DNA from: Paucibacter sediminis
Lineage (GTDB): Bacteria > Pseudomonadota > Gammaproteobacteria > Burkholderiales > Burkholderiaceae_C
Assembly: GCF_030254645.1 (NCBI RefSeq)
Contig: NZ_CP116346.1
Span: 1,220,001 to 1,284,000 of the forward strand
DNA length: 64,000 bases
Reading direction: 5' to 3'
Part shown: one piece after another, positions 1 to 9,680 of the stretch
Layout: each line of letters starts with the position of its first letter
Position numbering within the stretch: position 1 is the stretch's first letter
The notes under the pieces: generated by a model
What the model was told of the DNA's origin: nothing
The model's database searches: none
What the model saw: only the letters and a program-made list of their open reading frames with translations
Translations under genes and position numbers: made by a program

Positions 1-271
1 TCTCCAGCATGCGACGCGTCACCAGGAAGCCGCCGAACACGTTCACGGCCGCCAGCGCCACCGCCAGCGTGCCCATGAACTTGCCGAGGTCGGTCTCGGT
101 CAGCGCCGCCGCCAGCATGGCGCCGACGATGACGATGGCCGAGATCGCGTTGGTGACCGCCATCAGCGGCGTGTGCAGCGCCGGCGTGACATTCCAGACC
201 ACGTGGTAGCCGACGTAGATCGCCAGCACGAAGATGATCAGATTGATCAGGGTGGGGGATACGGTGTCCAT
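1..271 (-). CDS. pntAb: NAD(P) transhydrogenase subunit alpha part 2 (3'-truncated by window edge)
   Basis: Reading leftward from an ATG at 271, the product begins MDTVSPTLINLIIFVLAIYV and continues with closely spaced hydrophobic helices, as in the small membrane part of proton-translocating transhydrogenase when the alpha subunit is split in two genes. It follows pntAa by only 6 bases on the same strand, so the two are surely co-transcribed, with pntB expected beyond the left edge. The complex couples hydride transfer between NADH and NADP+ to proton movement across the inner membrane. The C-terminus lies outside the window. Confidence 0.85.
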   Translation of the reverse strand, partial: MDTVSPTLINLIIFVLAIYVGYHVVWNVTPALHTPLMAVTNAISAIVIVGAMLAAALTETDLGKFMGTLAVALAAVNVFGGFLVTRRMLE

Positions 272-277
272 CGCGGC

Positions 278-1408
278 TCAGGTCCTCTTCACTTGTCCGT
301 CTTGCGTCATCAGGCAGGCGACGACGATGTCGTCATCGGCCGGCACCTGGAAGGCGCCTTCCTTGCTGATCACGAGCTTCAGGAAGTCCAGCACATTGCG
401 GGCATAGAGGGCCGAGGCATCGGCCGCGACCAGCGCCGCCAGATTGGTCTCGCCCACCAGGGTCACGCCATGCTTGACCACCGTCTGGTCGGTCTCGGTG
501 AGCGGGCAGTTGCCGCCGCGCCCCTCGGGGCCCTTGCCGGCCGCCAGGTCCACGATCACCGAACCCGGCTTCATGCTCCTGACCATCTCCTCGCTCACCA
601 GCACCGGGGCGGCACGGCCCGGGATCAGGGCGGTGGTGATCACCACATCGGCCTGGGCCACGCGCTTGGCCACCTCGGCCTGCTGGCGCGCCAGCCAGCT
701 CGGCGGCATCGGCTTGGCATAACCGCCCACGCCCTCGGCCGCCTCCTTCTCCTCGGCGGTCTCGTAGGGCACGTCGATGAACTTGCCGCCCAGCGACTCG
801 ACCTGCTCCTTCACCGAAGGGCGCACGTCCGAGGCCTCGATCACCGCGCCCAGGCGCTTGGCGGTGGCAATCGCCTGCAGCCCCGCCACGCCCACGCCCA
901 GCACCACCACGCGCGCCGCCTTCACGGTGCCCGCGGCCGTCATCAGCATGGGGAAGAAGCGCTGGTAGCGGTCCGCCGCGATCATCACCGCCTTGTAGCC
1001 GGCGATATTGGCCTGGCTGGACAGCACGTCCATGCTTTGCGCCCGCGTGGTGCGCGGCGCGGCTTCCAGCGCGAAGCTGGTCAGGCCGGCCGTGGCCAGC
1101 GCCTGCAGGCCGGGCTTGTCGAAGGGATTCAGCATGCCCACCAGGGCGCTGCCGGGCTTCATCAGCGCCAGCTCCTCGGCATTCGGGCTCTTCACCTTCA
1201 GCACCAGCTCGGCGCCCAGCGCCCCGGCGCGGTCGGTGATCTCGGCACCCGCGGCCGCATAGGCCTCGTCGGTGATGCTGGCCGCCACGCCGGCGCCGCT
1301 CTCCACACGCAAGACATGACCCTGGCTTTTCAGCTTCTTGGCCGTCTCGGGCGTGAGCGCCACACGGGTCTCTCCGGCCGCGCTCTCGCGCGGGACACCT
1401 ATCTGCAT
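278..1408 (-). CDS. pntAa: NAD(P) transhydrogenase subunit alpha part 1 (NAD(H)-binding domain I)
   Basis: The 376-residue protein starts MQIGVPRE and carries the alanine dehydrogenase/PNT N-terminal fold, the conserved SSQANIAGY segment near residue 130 and a dinucleotide-binding glycine motif GVGVAG near residue 171, followed by the acidic ASD that binds the NADH ribose. It lacks membrane helices, which are encoded by the next gene, so this is the split-alpha form. It is the soluble NAD(H)-binding part of proton-pumping transhydrogenase, which mainly supplies NADPH. The start gives the normal family N-terminus. Confidence 0.93.
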   Translation of the reverse strand: MQIGVPRESAAGETRVALTPETAKKLKSQGHVLRVESGAGVAASITDEAYAAAGAEITDRAGALGAELVLKVKSPNAEELALMKPGSALVGMLNPFDKPGLQALATAGLTSFALEAAPRTTRAQSMDVLSSQANIAGYKAVMIAADRYQRFFPMLMTAAGTVKAARVVVLGVGVAGLQAIATAKRLGAVIEASDVRPSVKEQVESLGGKFIDVPYETAEEKEAAEGVGGYAKPMPPSWLARQQAEVAKRVAQADVVITTALIPGRAAPVLVSEEMVRSMKPGSVIVDLAAGKGPEGRGGNCPLTETDQTVVKHGVTLVGETNLAALVAADASALYARNVLDFLKLVISKEGAFQVPADDDIVVACLMTQDGQVKRT

Positions 1409-1518
1409 GAATCCTCCTCGCCTTGCGGCCTGGGAATGACTTGATATGGGTAGCTTGCGGCGAGCTTACACAATAGGGATGTCATTCGACACCCGTACAA
1501 GCGCGAAAGAGACAGTTC

Positions 1519-2013
1519 ATGAACAACGAAAGATGGAAGCCCAGCGTCACTGTCGCGGCGGTGATTGAGGATAGGGGCCGTTTCCTGCTGGTGGAAGAGC
1601 AAACGCCGGAAGGTTTGATGTTCAACAACCCGGCCGGCCACCTGGACCCGGGCGAGTCGCCGCTGGAGGCGGTGGTGCGCGAGGCGCTGGAAGAGACGGC
1701 GCGCGCCTTCGAGCCCGAGGCCTTGCTGGGCCTCTACATGGCGCGCTTCCAGCGGCCCGCCCGGCATGAGGACGTGACTTATCTGCGCCTGGCCTACACC
1801 GGCCGCGTGGGCGAGCCGATCCCGGGCCGCACGCTGGACCGCGGCATCCTGCGCACCCTCTGGATGACGCTGGAGGAGCTGCGCGCCACCGCTGCGCGCC
1901 ATCGCAGCCCGCTGGTGCTGCGCTGCGTGGAGGACCATCTGGCGGGCCGCCGCCTGCCGCTGGACGCCGTCCATGTGGATGGTTCGCTGTACGAGCCGCT
2001 GCGCAAGGCTTGA
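1519..2013 (+). CDS. Nudix hydrolase, NudJ-like
   Basis: A 164-residue single-domain protein with a Nudix box beginning at Gly40: G-x5-E46-x7-RE(54-55)-x2-EE(58-59). The glycine normally two residues after the EE pair is alanine (A61), a tolerated variation. The metal-binding glutamates are intact, so hydrolysis of a nucleoside diphosphate-linked substrate is likely. The sequence resembles NudJ-type phosphatases (for example hydroxymethylpyrimidine-PP hydrolase), and in many proteobacteria this gene lies just before mnmA; here only a binding-protein gene intervenes. The exact substrate cannot be read from sequence. Confidence 0.85.
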   Translation: MNNERWKPSVTVAAVIEDRGRFLLVEEQTPEGLMFNNPAGHLDPGESPLEAVVREALEETARAFEPEALLGLYMARFQRPARHEDVTYLRLAYTGRVGEPIPGRTLDRGILRTLWMTLEELRATAARHRSPLVLRCVEDHLAGRRLPLDAVHVDGSLYEPLRKA

Positions 2014-2064
2014 CACGCCCGGCAAGCAAGCCTGCGACACTCACGCCCCATTCGAGCCCAACCG

Positions 2065-2802
2065 ATGCGAATGCTGCTACTGCGCCTCCTCACCTGCCTG
2101 ACGGTTCTGCTGTGCAGCAGCGCTGCTCTGGCCCAGCCCGCGCCATTGCGGATCGGCAGCTGGGACCGCGACTCCGATCCGCTCACCGCCGTCAGCGAGG
2201 CCGTGCTGAGCCGCGCCTATGCCGAGCTGGGCCAGCCGCTGGAGTTTGTCGCGCTGCCGAACCGGCGCGCGCTGCAAGCCATGCTGGCCGGCGAGCTCGA
2301 CGGCAATCTGCATCGCGTCTACGAATTTGCCGCCGCGCATCCGGACCTGCAGCGCATCGCCCCGCCCATCAACACCTCGGCCGTGCGCGTCTACACCTAC
2401 GACGCCAAGCGCGTGCAGCCGCATGACTGGGCGCAGCTGCAGGGCCTGCGGGTCGCCTACCAGCGCGGCGTGCTGCGCATTGAGCAGATGCTGCCGGCCG
2501 GCGCGCGGCGCGTCGAGGCAGGCTCGGTGAACGAACTCTTCAAGCTGCTGGCCGCCGGCATCGCCGATGTGGCGCTCTGCACCGAACCCGCGCAGGCCCC
2601 GCCGCTGCGGCGGCTGGGCAAGCTCAAGCGTCTGGAGCAGCCGCTGGAAGAGCATCTTCTCTATCACTACCTGGGCGCCCGCCAGGCCGAGCTCGCGCCG
2701 CGGCTGACGGCCGTGCTGCAGCGGCTGCAGGCCAGTGGCGAGCTGGAGGCGATACGCCAGGCGGCGCTGCAGGCCTATCTGCGCCAACACCCGGCCGAGT
2801 AG
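2065..2802 (+). CDS. Periplasmic substrate-binding protein, SBP family 3-like
   Basis: The 245-residue product has a Sec signal peptide (about residues 1-25, ending SSAALAQ) and a compact type II periplasmic-binding fold resembling amino-acid binding proteins (LRIGSWDRDSDPL at the start of lobe 1, a polar hinge and return in the second half). No ABC permease or ATPase lies nearby, so it is an orphan binding protein and may act in sensing or as an uncharacterised periplasmic factor rather than in uptake. It sits between the Nudix gene and mnmA on the same strand, with about 50-base gaps. Confidence 0.7.
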   Translation: MRMLLLRLLTCLTVLLCSSAALAQPAPLRIGSWDRDSDPLTAVSEAVLSRAYAELGQPLEFVALPNRRALQAMLAGELDGNLHRVYEFAAAHPDLQRIAPPINTSAVRVYTYDAKRVQPHDWAQLQGLRVAYQRGVLRIEQMLPAGARRVEAGSVNELFKLLAAGIADVALCTEPAQAPPLRRLGKLKRLEQPLEEHLLYHYLGARQAELAPRLTAVLQRLQASGELEAIRQAALQAYLRQHPAE

Positions 2803-2853
2803 GCAAACCCCTCGGCAAGCCAGCCGCCGGCCTATGCGGGACAATCCGGCCCC

Positions 2854-3981
2854 ATGAATTCCGAGAAGCAACGCATCGTCGTCGGCCTGTCCGGCGGCGT
2901 GGATTCCGCCGTCACCGCCTATCTGCTGAAGAAGGCCGGCCACGAGGTGGTGGGCATCTTCATGAAGAACTGGGAAGACGATGACGACAGCGAATACTGC
3001 TCGTCGAACATCGACTTCGTCGACGCCGCCGCGGTGGCCGATGTGATCGGCATCGAGATCGAGCATGTGAACTTCGCGGCCGACTACAAGGACCGCGTGT
3101 TCGCCGCCTTTCTGCGCGAGTACCAGGCCGGCCGCACGCCCAACCCCGATGTGCTGTGCAATGCCGAGATCAAGTTCAAGGCCTTTCTCGACCACGCCAT
3201 GCGCCTGGGCGCCGAGAAGATTGCCACGGGCCACTACGCCAGAGTCCGTGAGCTCAATGGGCAGGTTCAGTTGCTGAAAGGCCTGGACCCGCTGAAGGAC
3301 CAGAGCTACTTCCTGCACCGCCTCAACCAGGCGCAGCTGGCCAAGACGCTGTTCCCGGTGGGCGAACTGGCCAAGACCGAGGTGCGCCGCATCGCCGAGG
3401 AGATCGGCCTGCCCAATGCCAAGAAGAAGGATTCGACCGGCATCTGCTTCATCGGCGAGCGGCCCTTCCGCGAATTCCTGAATCGCTATCTGGCGCACCA
3501 GCCCGGCCCCATCAAGGACGAGCGCGGCCGCAAGCTGGGCGAGCATGTGGGCCTGTCCTTCTACACCCTGGGCCAGCGCCAGGGCCTGGGCATTGGCGGC
3601 GTGAAGGAAAAAGGGGCCCCGCGCGGGGGTGGCGAGCACGCACCCTGGTTCGTTGCGCGCAAGGATATGCAGAGCAACACCCTCTATGTGGTGCAAGGGC
3701 ATGAGCATCCCTGGCTGCTGAGCCACAGCCTGATCGCCGACGACATCTCCTGGACCGGCACGCCGCCCGGCTACGGCGGCTTCGGCGCCAAGACGCGCTA
3801 CCGCCAGGCCGACGCGGCCTGCGCCTTCACGCCCGAGAGCCCCGCGCCGGGCCGCTTCCGGCTCGACTTCGCGCAACCGCAATGGGCCGTCACGCCGGGC
3901 CAGAGCGCGGTGCTGTACGACGGCGAGGTCTGCCTGGGCGGCGGCGTGATTGCCGAGGCCATCGCGGCGCCACCCGTCTGA
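2854..3981 (+). CDS. mnmA: tRNA-specific 2-thiouridylase MnmA
   Basis: A 375-residue protein with the PP-loop ATPase motif SGGVDS (residues 13-18), catalytic Cys102 in LCNAEIKFK and Cys198 in [12 protein letters not shown], and the C-terminal OB/beta-barrel domains. This is full length for the family. MnmA adenylates U34 of tRNA-Lys, Glu and Gln and inserts sulfur to form 2-thiouridine, taking sulfur from a relay protein. It stands alone on its strand between a binding-protein gene and a two-component system, and acts in the cytoplasm as housekeeping. Confidence 0.97.
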   Translation: MNSEKQRIVVGLSGGVDSAVTAYLLKKAGHEVVGIFMKNWEDDDDSEYCSSNIDFVDAAAVADVIGIEIEHVNFAADYKDRVFAAFLREYQAGRTPNPDVLCNAEIKFKAFLDHAMRLGAEKIATGHYARVRELNGQVQLLKGLDPLKDQSYFLHRLNQAQLAKTLFPVGELAKTEVRRIAEEIGLPNAKKKDSTGICFIGERPFREFLNRYLAHQPGPIKDERGRKLGEHVGLSFYTLGQRQGLGIGGVKEKGAPRGGGEHAPWFVARKDMQSNTLYVVQGHEHPWLLSHSLIADDISWTGTPPGYGGFGAKTRYRQADAACAFTPESPAPGRFRLDFAQPQWAVTPGQSAVLYDGEVCLGGGVIAEAIAAPPV

Positions 3982-4045
3982 AGGGAAACATGACGAAGCG
4001 CACATCCACTAAGCTGCGCGCCATGGCAGATTCGCGCCTTCGTCT

Positions 4046-5305
4046 GTGAACCCCCTCCACGCCTTGGACCGTCTGCTTGCCCGCATTGCGCAGCCCGCCT
4101 TCGTGCTGCGCATTGCCGCGCTGGCGGTCTGCCTGCTGGAGCTGTTCGCCACCGTCGGGGCCCTGCTGGGCCGCAAGACCGAGGCCTATGACGGTGTGCT
4201 CGCCAATCTCTACCGGCGCTTCGGTGGCGAGCCCGGCGATCCGCTCATCGTGCTGGCCAGCTTCACCCTGGTGTGCCTGTTCGCCTACCAGTTCTGGCGC
4301 CTGGCGCGCGAGAACAGCATGGACCAGCCGCCACCCAACGCCCTGCCGCGCATCCTGCTGCTGGACCTGGTGGCGCTGGCGGTCACGCCGGGCCTGCCCT
4401 TTCTGGTCACCGCGCTGGCGGCGGTGCTGCTGCGCGTGCGCGCCGCCTTCATGTTTGCGCTCAGCCAGGTGGCGATCAATCTGGCTCTTTACTGGTGGTT
4501 GCCCAGCGACGGCCAGTTGCTGGAGCAGCTGCGCAGCGACACGCCCTGGTGGGTCAACAGCCTGGGCCTGATGATGGCCATGGTGGGCCTGCATGGCATG
4601 GCCTTCGGACTGGGCCGCATGGCCGCCGCCGAGGCCGAGAAGCGCCGCTGGCTGCAGGCCATGCTGGCCGAGAAGCACAGCGGCGAGCGCCTGCAGCTGG
4701 AGCAGATGCGCTATGCCGAGCGCATGAGCATGGCGCGCGAGCTGCACGACGTGATGGGCCACCACCTCACCGCGCTGAACCTGCATCTGCAGCTCAGCGA
4801 GGCCTTGCTGCACCGCGCCGACCCCGACGCCGCCGCCCAGGCCGTGGGCAAGGCGCGCGAGGGCGCCGCACATCTGCTGGAGGATGTGCGCGCCGCCGTC
4901 TCGCGCGAGCGCAACTCGGCCTGCATCGACCTCAGCGCGGCGCTGCACACCCTCGCCGAGGGCATTGCCAGCACCCAGATCACGCTCAGCCTGGACGAGG
5001 CCGCGCGCGACCTCTCGCCACGCGCGGCCCATGCCCTGCTACGCTGCGTGCAGGAGGCGGTGACCAACAGCGTGCGCCATGCGCGCGCCACCCAGGTGCA
5101 GGTCTGCCTCAGCGTGCAGGGCGAGGGCGATGCGCAGCGCGTGCGCGTCACCATCGAAGACAACGGCCAGGGTGCCCCCAGGCTGCGCGAGGGCAATGGC
5201 CTGAAGGGCATGCAGGAGCGCATGGGCGAGCTGGCCGGCAGCATGCAGGTGCTGCGCTACAGCCCCGGTTTCATGATCGAATTGATGTGTCCAAGGAGGG
5301 CCTGA
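4046..5305 (+). CDS. Sensor histidine kinase, NarL/DesK class (HisKA_3)
   Basis: A GTG-started 419-residue kinase. The first about 190 residues contain several hydrophobic helices (membrane sensor without a clear periplasmic domain). The dimerisation/phosphoacceptor motif ELHDVMGHH places the phospho-histidine at His234, followed by the ATPase N-box EAVTNSVRHA and G-box IEDNGQG. It is separated by one base from the downstream NarL-type regulator gene, making a cognate pair. The signal is unknown; DesK-like kinases often sense membrane state. Confidence 0.9.
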   Translation: MNPLHALDRLLARIAQPAFVLRIAALAVCLLELFATVGALLGRKTEAYDGVLANLYRRFGGEPGDPLIVLASFTLVCLFAYQFWRLARENSMDQPPPNALPRILLLDLVALAVTPGLPFLVTALAAVLLRVRAAFMFALSQVAINLALYWWLPSDGQLLEQLRSDTPWWVNSLGLMMAMVGLHGMAFGLGRMAAAEAEKRRWLQAMLAEKHSGERLQLEQMRYAERMSMARELHDVMGHHLTALNLHLQLSEALLHRADPDAAAQAVGKAREGAAHLLEDVRAAVSRERNSACIDLSAALHTLAEGIASTQITLSLDEAARDLSPRAAHALLRCVQEAVTNSVRHARATQVQVCLSVQGEGDAQRVRVTIEDNGQGAPRLREGNGLKGMQERMGELAGSMQVLRYSPGFMIELMCPRRA

Positions 5306-5306
5306 G

Positions 5307-5960
5307 ATGTCCACAGAAGCAATCAAGGTGCTGCTGGTCGAAGACCAGCAACTGGTGCGCGAAGGCCTCAAGGGCCTGCTCTCGCTGCACGAGGAGATCC
5401 GCATCATCGGCGAGGCGGCGGACGGCGCCGAAGCGCTGGAGCTGATCGCGCAGGAGCAGCCCGATGTGATCCTGTCGGACATGCGCATGCCGCGCCTGGA
5501 CGGCACTGGCCTGATCCGCGCGCTGGCGGCGCGGGCGCTGAAGATTCCGGTGGTGCTGCTCACCACCTTCGACGACGCCGCGGTGTTCGACGAAGCGGTG
5601 CGCGCCGGCGCCAAGGGCTTTCTGCTCAAGGCCATCAGCCCCGACACCCTGCTGCAGGCGCTGCGCGACGTGGCCGCCGGCGGCACCGCGCTGCGCCCCA
5701 CCCTCACCGAGCGCATGGAGCGCCAGAGCACCCATGTGGAACGCGCCTTCAGCGCCACCGAGCAACCCGACCCGCTGAGCCCCAAGGAGCTGCAGGTGCT
5801 GCGCCTGGTGGCGAGCGGCCGCTCCAACACCGAGATCGCCACCCTCTTGGGCAATAGCGAGGGCGTGATCAAGAACCACTGCTCGGCGATCTTCTCCAAG
5901 ATGGGCGTGCGCGACCGCACCCAGGCGGTGCTCAGGGCGATCGATCTGGGCTGGATCTAG
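5307..5960 (+). CDS. Response regulator, NarL/LuxR family
   Basis: A 217-residue regulator with a receiver domain (phospho-acceptor Asp58 in ILSDMRMPRLDG, switch Thr in LLTTFDD, Lys in FLLKAI) and a C-terminal LuxR-type helix-turn-helix beginning LSPKELQVLRLVASG. It is the partner of the preceding histidine kinase. Its last 29 bases overlap the 3' end of the convergent CAP-domain gene. Targets are unknown; the nearby MacAB-like efflux operon is a candidate by position only. Confidence 0.92.
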   Translation: MSTEAIKVLLVEDQQLVREGLKGLLSLHEEIRIIGEAADGAEALELIAQEQPDVILSDMRMPRLDGTGLIRALAARALKIPVVLLTTFDDAAVFDEAVRAGAKGFLLKAISPDTLLQALRDVAAGGTALRPTLTERMERQSTHVERAFSATEQPDPLSPKELQVLRLVASGRSNTEIATLLGNSEGVIKNHCSAIFSKMGVRDRTQAVLRAIDLGWI

Positions 5961-6462
5961 GGCTGCGCGCCAGCAACAGCACCCAGAAGCGCTGGTAGCG
6001 CCCCGGCGCGGCCACGCAGGCCAGGCCCGCATCGACCAGCTCGGGCGCCATCAGGTTCTGGCAATGCGCGGCGCTGGCCAGCCAGATCTGCAGCGCATCG
6101 TCCAGCTGCTCGGGGCCGGCCGCCAGGTTCTCGCCCACCGAACTCATCAGATAGCCCGCCGCGCCGAGCCGCTCGCGCAGGCTGCGCCCCTGGCTGCCCA
6201 CATGGCTGATGGTGTCGCGCTGCGCCAGCTCGCCGGCATAGGCCTCGGCCGCGGCCGCCAGCCGCAAGTCCCAGCGCAGCGCCGGCGCGGCCGCCCGCTC
6301 CACACTGCCGCATGGGCGCGGCTCGGCGCGCAGGGCGTTCAGGCGCTGCAGCACCAACTCGGGCGTCAGGCCGGCCGGACAGGCGGGCAAGGCCTCGTCG
6401 GCCCAGCACCGCGCGGCCGCCAGCAAGAGGCACAGCACCAGCACGCAGGGCCGCAGCGACAT
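5932..6462 (-). CDS. CAP/SCP-like extracellular domain protein
   Basis: The product of about 176 residues has a signal peptide ending near ARCWA and a CAP (SCP/PR1) domain: LNALRAEPR, an RWDLRLAAAAEAYA helix, SHVGSQGRSL with the conserved His, GENLA, and a late W-x-S-x-AHCQNLM motif. I prefer the ATG at 6462, which has GAGG at suitable spacing, over a GTG two codons upstream. Such secreted proteins bind lipids or act in cell-envelope interactions; bacterial roles are poorly known. Paired cysteines suggest a disulfide. It overlaps the convergent response-regulator gene by 29 bases. Confidence 0.8.
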   Translation of the reverse strand: MSLRPCVLVLCLLLAAARCWADEALPACPAGLTPELVLQRLNALRAEPRPCGSVERAAAPALRWDLRLAAAAEAYAGELAQRDTISHVGSQGRSLRERLGAAGYLMSSVGENLAAGPEQLDDALQIWLASAAHCQNLMAPELVDAGLACVAAPGRYQRFWVLLLARSPRSSPDRSP

Positions 6463-6545
6463 CAACACCTCGTCTTTTCTTGATCAAGCCGCGATCCTAA
6501 AACACCGGCTACCATCGCGCGGCGCCACTACCTAGGCTCTTCGAC

Positions 6546-7808
6546 ATGGCTGAGACGACCCCGCTGAAGCAACTGAAGATCGACCGGCAGGCGCCGGGCG
6601 CCAAGCAACGCCGCCTGCCCTGGCGCTGGATCGCGCTGGGCGCCGTGGCGCTGGTGGCCGCGGGCCTGGCGCTGGCGCCGCGCAGCCCCGAGGTGCAGAC
6701 CACCACGGTGCTGCAGAGCACGCCCTCGCAGCAATACCTGCAGCTCACCGCCTCGGGCTATGTGGTGGCACAGCGCCGCGCCGCGGTGGCCTCCAAGGCC
6801 ACCGGCCGCCTGATCGAGCTGCTGGTGCGCGAGGGCTCGCTGCTGAAGAAGGGCGAGCTGATCGCGCGCCTGGATGCCAGCGATGTGCAGGCCGGCATCG
6901 GCACCGCCCAGGCCGGCGTGCGCCTGGCCGAGGCCGCGCAGCGCCAGAGTCAGGCCGGCGTGCGCCAGGCCGAGGTGGAGCTGATCAATGCCGAGGCCGA
7001 ATACCAGCGCAGCCGCAGCCTGCAGACCCAGGGCTTTGTGTCGGCGCAGGCGATGGCGGCGGCGCAGCGCCGCCTCGACGCCGCGCGCGCCGCGCAGGCG
7101 AGCGCCCAGGCCGGCGTGGCGCAAGCTCAGGCCGGCGTGGGCCAGGCCCAGGCGCTGCTGAAGGTGCAGGAGGTGAACCGCGATTTCACCGAGATCCGCG
7201 CCCCCTTCGACGGCATCGTGCTGCTCAAGAACGCCAATGTGGGCGACATCATCACGCCCTTCTCCAACGCCGCCGGCTCGCAAGGCGCGGTGGTGACGAT
7301 GGCCGACATGAGCACGCTGGAGGTGGAGGCCGATGTCTCCGAGGGCAGCCTGTCGAAGGCGGCCAAGGGCCAGCCGGTGGAGATCACGCTCGACGCCCTG
7401 CCCGGCCAGCGCTTCCGCGGCCGCGTGGGCGGCATCGTGCCCACGGTGGACCGCGCCAAGGCCACCGTCATCACCAAGGTGCAGTTCGAGGGAAAACTGG
7501 ACCCGCGCATCCTGCCCGAGATGAGCGCCAAGGTGGCGTTTCTGTCCCAGGCGCCCACCGAGGCCGAGCAGCAGCCGGTGCTGGCCGTCAACCCCAGGGC
7601 CCTGCTGGAGCGCGATGGCAAGAGTTATTTGTTCCGCCTGAAGCGCGAGGGTGAAAAGGAATTGCTGGAAGCGGTGGAGGTGAAGAAGGGCCGCGTGCTG
7701 GGCGATGTGCTGGAGGTGAGCGGCGCGGTCAAGTCCGGCGAGCGCTTGGTGCTTGCGCCCACCGACAAGCTCAAGGACGGCGCCCAGGTCAAGCTGGCCG
7801 CCAAGTGA
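6546..7808 (+). CDS. MacA-like periplasmic adaptor of an ABC efflux system
   Basis: A 420-residue membrane-fusion protein with an N-terminal transmembrane anchor (about residues 25-43), biotinyl-lipoyl half-motifs, an unusually alanine/glutamine-rich coiled-coil hairpin containing repeated AGV-xx-A units (about residues 115-205), and a beta-barrel domain beginning near FTEIRAPFDGIV. It is the first gene of a four-gene operon with an ATPase and two permeases, the usual order of MacAB-type exporters. An outer-membrane channel gene is not present here and would have to be supplied from elsewhere. Confidence 0.85.
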   Translation: MAETTPLKQLKIDRQAPGAKQRRLPWRWIALGAVALVAAGLALAPRSPEVQTTTVLQSTPSQQYLQLTASGYVVAQRRAAVASKATGRLIELLVREGSLLKKGELIARLDASDVQAGIGTAQAGVRLAEAAQRQSQAGVRQAEVELINAEAEYQRSRSLQTQGFVSAQAMAAAQRRLDAARAAQASAQAGVAQAQAGVGQAQALLKVQEVNRDFTEIRAPFDGIVLLKNANVGDIITPFSNAAGSQGAVVTMADMSTLEVEADVSEGSLSKAAKGQPVEITLDALPGQRFRGRVGGIVPTVDRAKATVITKVQFEGKLDPRILPEMSAKVAFLSQAPTEAEQQPVLAVNPRALLERDGKSYLFRLKREGEKELLEAVEVKKGRVLGDVLEVSGAVKSGERLVLAPTDKLKDGAQVKLAAK

Positions 7809-7824
7809 GAAAGAAAAGCGCACC

Positions 7825-8508
7825 ATGTCCGAGGCCCTCATCCGCATCAGCCACCTGAGCAAGTCCTACCAGCGCGGCGGCCAGGAGATCCCGGTGCTGC
7901 TGGACATCGAGTTGGACGTGCAGCGCGGCGACTTCGTGGCCCTGATGGGCCCCAGCGGCTCGGGCAAGAGCACGCTGCTGAACCTGATCGCCGGCATCGA
8001 CCAGCCCAGCAGCGGCCGCATTGAGATCGGAGGCATCGACATCGCCACCCTCGGCGAGGGCCAGCTGGCCGACTGGCGCGCCGCCAACGTCGGCTTCATC
8101 TTCCAGTTCTACAACCTCATGCCGGTGCTCACCGCGCTGGAGAACGTCGAGCTGCCGCTGCTGCTCTGCGGCCTCGGCGCGAAGCAGCGCCGCGCCCATG
8201 CCGAGGCGGCGCTGGCGATGGTACGGCTGGAAGACCGCATGGACCATTACCCCAACGAGCTCTCGGGCGGCCAGCAGCAGCGTGTGGCGATCGCGCGCGC
8301 GCTGGTCAGCGACCCGGCCATGATCGTGGCCGACGAGCCCACCGGCGATCTCGACCGCCACACCGGCGAGGAGGTGCTGTCGCTGCTGGACGAGCTGAAT
8401 CGCAGCCTCGGCAAGACCATCGTGATGGTGACCCACGATCCCAAGGCCGCGGCGCGCGCGCACCGCCTCATCCACCTGGAAAAGGGCGTGCTGGTGCACG
8501 AGCCCTGA
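7825..8508 (+). CDS. ABC transporter ATP-binding protein, MacB/LolD-like
   Basis: Of the possible starts I chose the ATG at 7825, which follows the adaptor stop by 16 bases and has an A-rich GAAAG-like ribosome-binding site; it gives 227 residues beginning [15 protein letters not shown]. Walker [10 protein letters not shown], signature [15 protein letters not shown], Walker [12 protein letters not shown] and the H-loop MVTHD are all intact. It energises the two permeases that follow, probably by the mechanotransmission used by MacB-type transporters. Confidence 0.92.
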   Translation: MSEALIRISHLSKSYQRGGQEIPVLLDIELDVQRGDFVALMGPSGSGKSTLLNLIAGIDQPSSGRIEIGGIDIATLGEGQLADWRAANVGFIFQFYNLMPVLTALENVELPLLLCGLGAKQRRAHAEAALAMVRLEDRMDHYPNELSGGQQQRVAIARALVSDPAMIVADEPTGDLDRHTGEEVLSLLDELNRSLGKTIVMVTHDPKAAARAHRLIHLEKGVLVHEP

Positions 8509-8518
8509 GCCGACCGGG

Positions 8519-9679
8519 ATGCTCTTCTACCTCAAGCTGCTGCTGCGCAATGCCTTCCGGCACAAGCTGCGCACCCTCCTGACCCTGGTGGGCCTGGTGG
8601 TGGCGGTATCCGCCTTCGGCCTGCTGCGCACCATCGTCGACGCCTGGTACGCCGGCGTCGAGGGCAGCAGCAGCACGCGCCTGGTGTCGCGCAGCGCGAT
8701 CTCGCTGACCTTCCCGCTGCCGCTCAACTACGCGCAGCGCCTCAAGGCGGTGGATGGCGTGGCCAGCGTCTCCTGGGCCAACTGGTTCGGCGGCGTCTAC
8801 ATCACCGAGCGCAACTTCTTCCCGCAGTTCGCGGTCGAGCCGGCCAGCTATCTGGCGCTCTACCCCGAGTACCGCCTCAAGGACGAGGAGCGCCTGGCCT
8901 TCATCCGCGACCGCCAGGGCTGCGTGGTGGGCCGCAAGCTGGCCAACAAGTTCGGCTGGAAGATCGGCGACCAGATCCCCCTGCGCGGCACCATCTACCC
9001 GGGCACCTGGAGCTTCACGCTGCGCGGCATCTGGGACGGCGCCGAGGCCAAGACCGACGAGAGCCAGCTGCTGTTCCACTGGGGCCTCATCAACGAGACC
9101 CTGCGCAAGCGCTACCCCGGCCGTGCCGACCAGGTGGGCGTCTACATCATCGGCATCAACGAGCCGCACAACGCCGCGCCCATCTCGCAGCGCGTCGACG
9201 CGCTGTTCAAGAACTCGCTGGCCGAGACCCTCACCGAGACCGAATCGGCCTTCCAGCTCAGCTTCGTCTCGATGAGCGAGGCCATCCTGGTGGCGGTGCA
9301 GGCGGTCAGCCTCATCATCATCGTCATCATCATGGCGGTGATGGCCAACACCATGACGATGACGGCGCGCGAGCGCCTGGCCGAGTACGCCACCCTCAAG
9401 GCGCTGGGCTTCGGGCCCGGCTTCGTGGCGCGGCTGCTGTTCGGCGAGAGCCTGCTGATCGCCCTGGTGGGCGGCGTGTCCGGCCTGCTGCTGACCCTGC
9501 CGCTGGCCGCCGCCTTCCGCGCCGCGGTGGGCACGCTGTTCCCGGTGTTCCAGGTCTCCGAGCTGACCATGGCGCTGCAGCTGCTCGCGGCCCTGCTGGT
9601 GGGCGCGGTGGCTGCGGCCTGGCCGGCCTGGAAGATGAGCCGCATCAGCATCGTGGCGGGCCTGCGCCAGGTGGCGTGA
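8519..9679 (+). CDS. ABC transporter permease, FtsX/MacB-like
   Basis: A 386-residue membrane protein with one N-terminal helix, a large periplasmic domain (about residues 45-255) and three C-terminal helices, the MacB/FtsX topology. The motif [18 protein letters not shown] precedes the third helix. It is the first of two tandem, non-identical permeases in this operon, so the transporter is probably a heterodimer. It starts 10 bases after the ATPase stop. Confidence 0.88.
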   Translation: MLFYLKLLLRNAFRHKLRTLLTLVGLVVAVSAFGLLRTIVDAWYAGVEGSSSTRLVSRSAISLTFPLPLNYAQRLKAVDGVASVSWANWFGGVYITERNFFPQFAVEPASYLALYPEYRLKDEERLAFIRDRQGCVVGRKLANKFGWKIGDQIPLRGTIYPGTWSFTLRGIWDGAEAKTDESQLLFHWGLINETLRKRYPGRADQVGVYIIGINEPHNAAPISQRVDALFKNSLAETLTETESAFQLSFVSMSEAILVAVQAVSLIIIVIIMAVMANTMTMTARERLAEYATLKALGFGPGFVARLLFGESLLIALVGGVSGLLLTLPLAAAFRAAVGTLFPVFQVSELTMALQLLAALLVGAVAAAWPAWKMSRISIVAGLRQVA

Positions 9680-9680
9680 T

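Noticed and set aside
173-1444. Plus-strand frame opposite pntAa
   Set aside because: His/Arg/Gly-rich shadow; pntAa covers it with conserved motifs.
1409-1518. Possible sigma-70 promoter between pntAa and the Nudix gene
   Set aside because: TTGCGG and CACAAT-like boxes are only eight bases apart, which is not a usable -35/-10 spacing.
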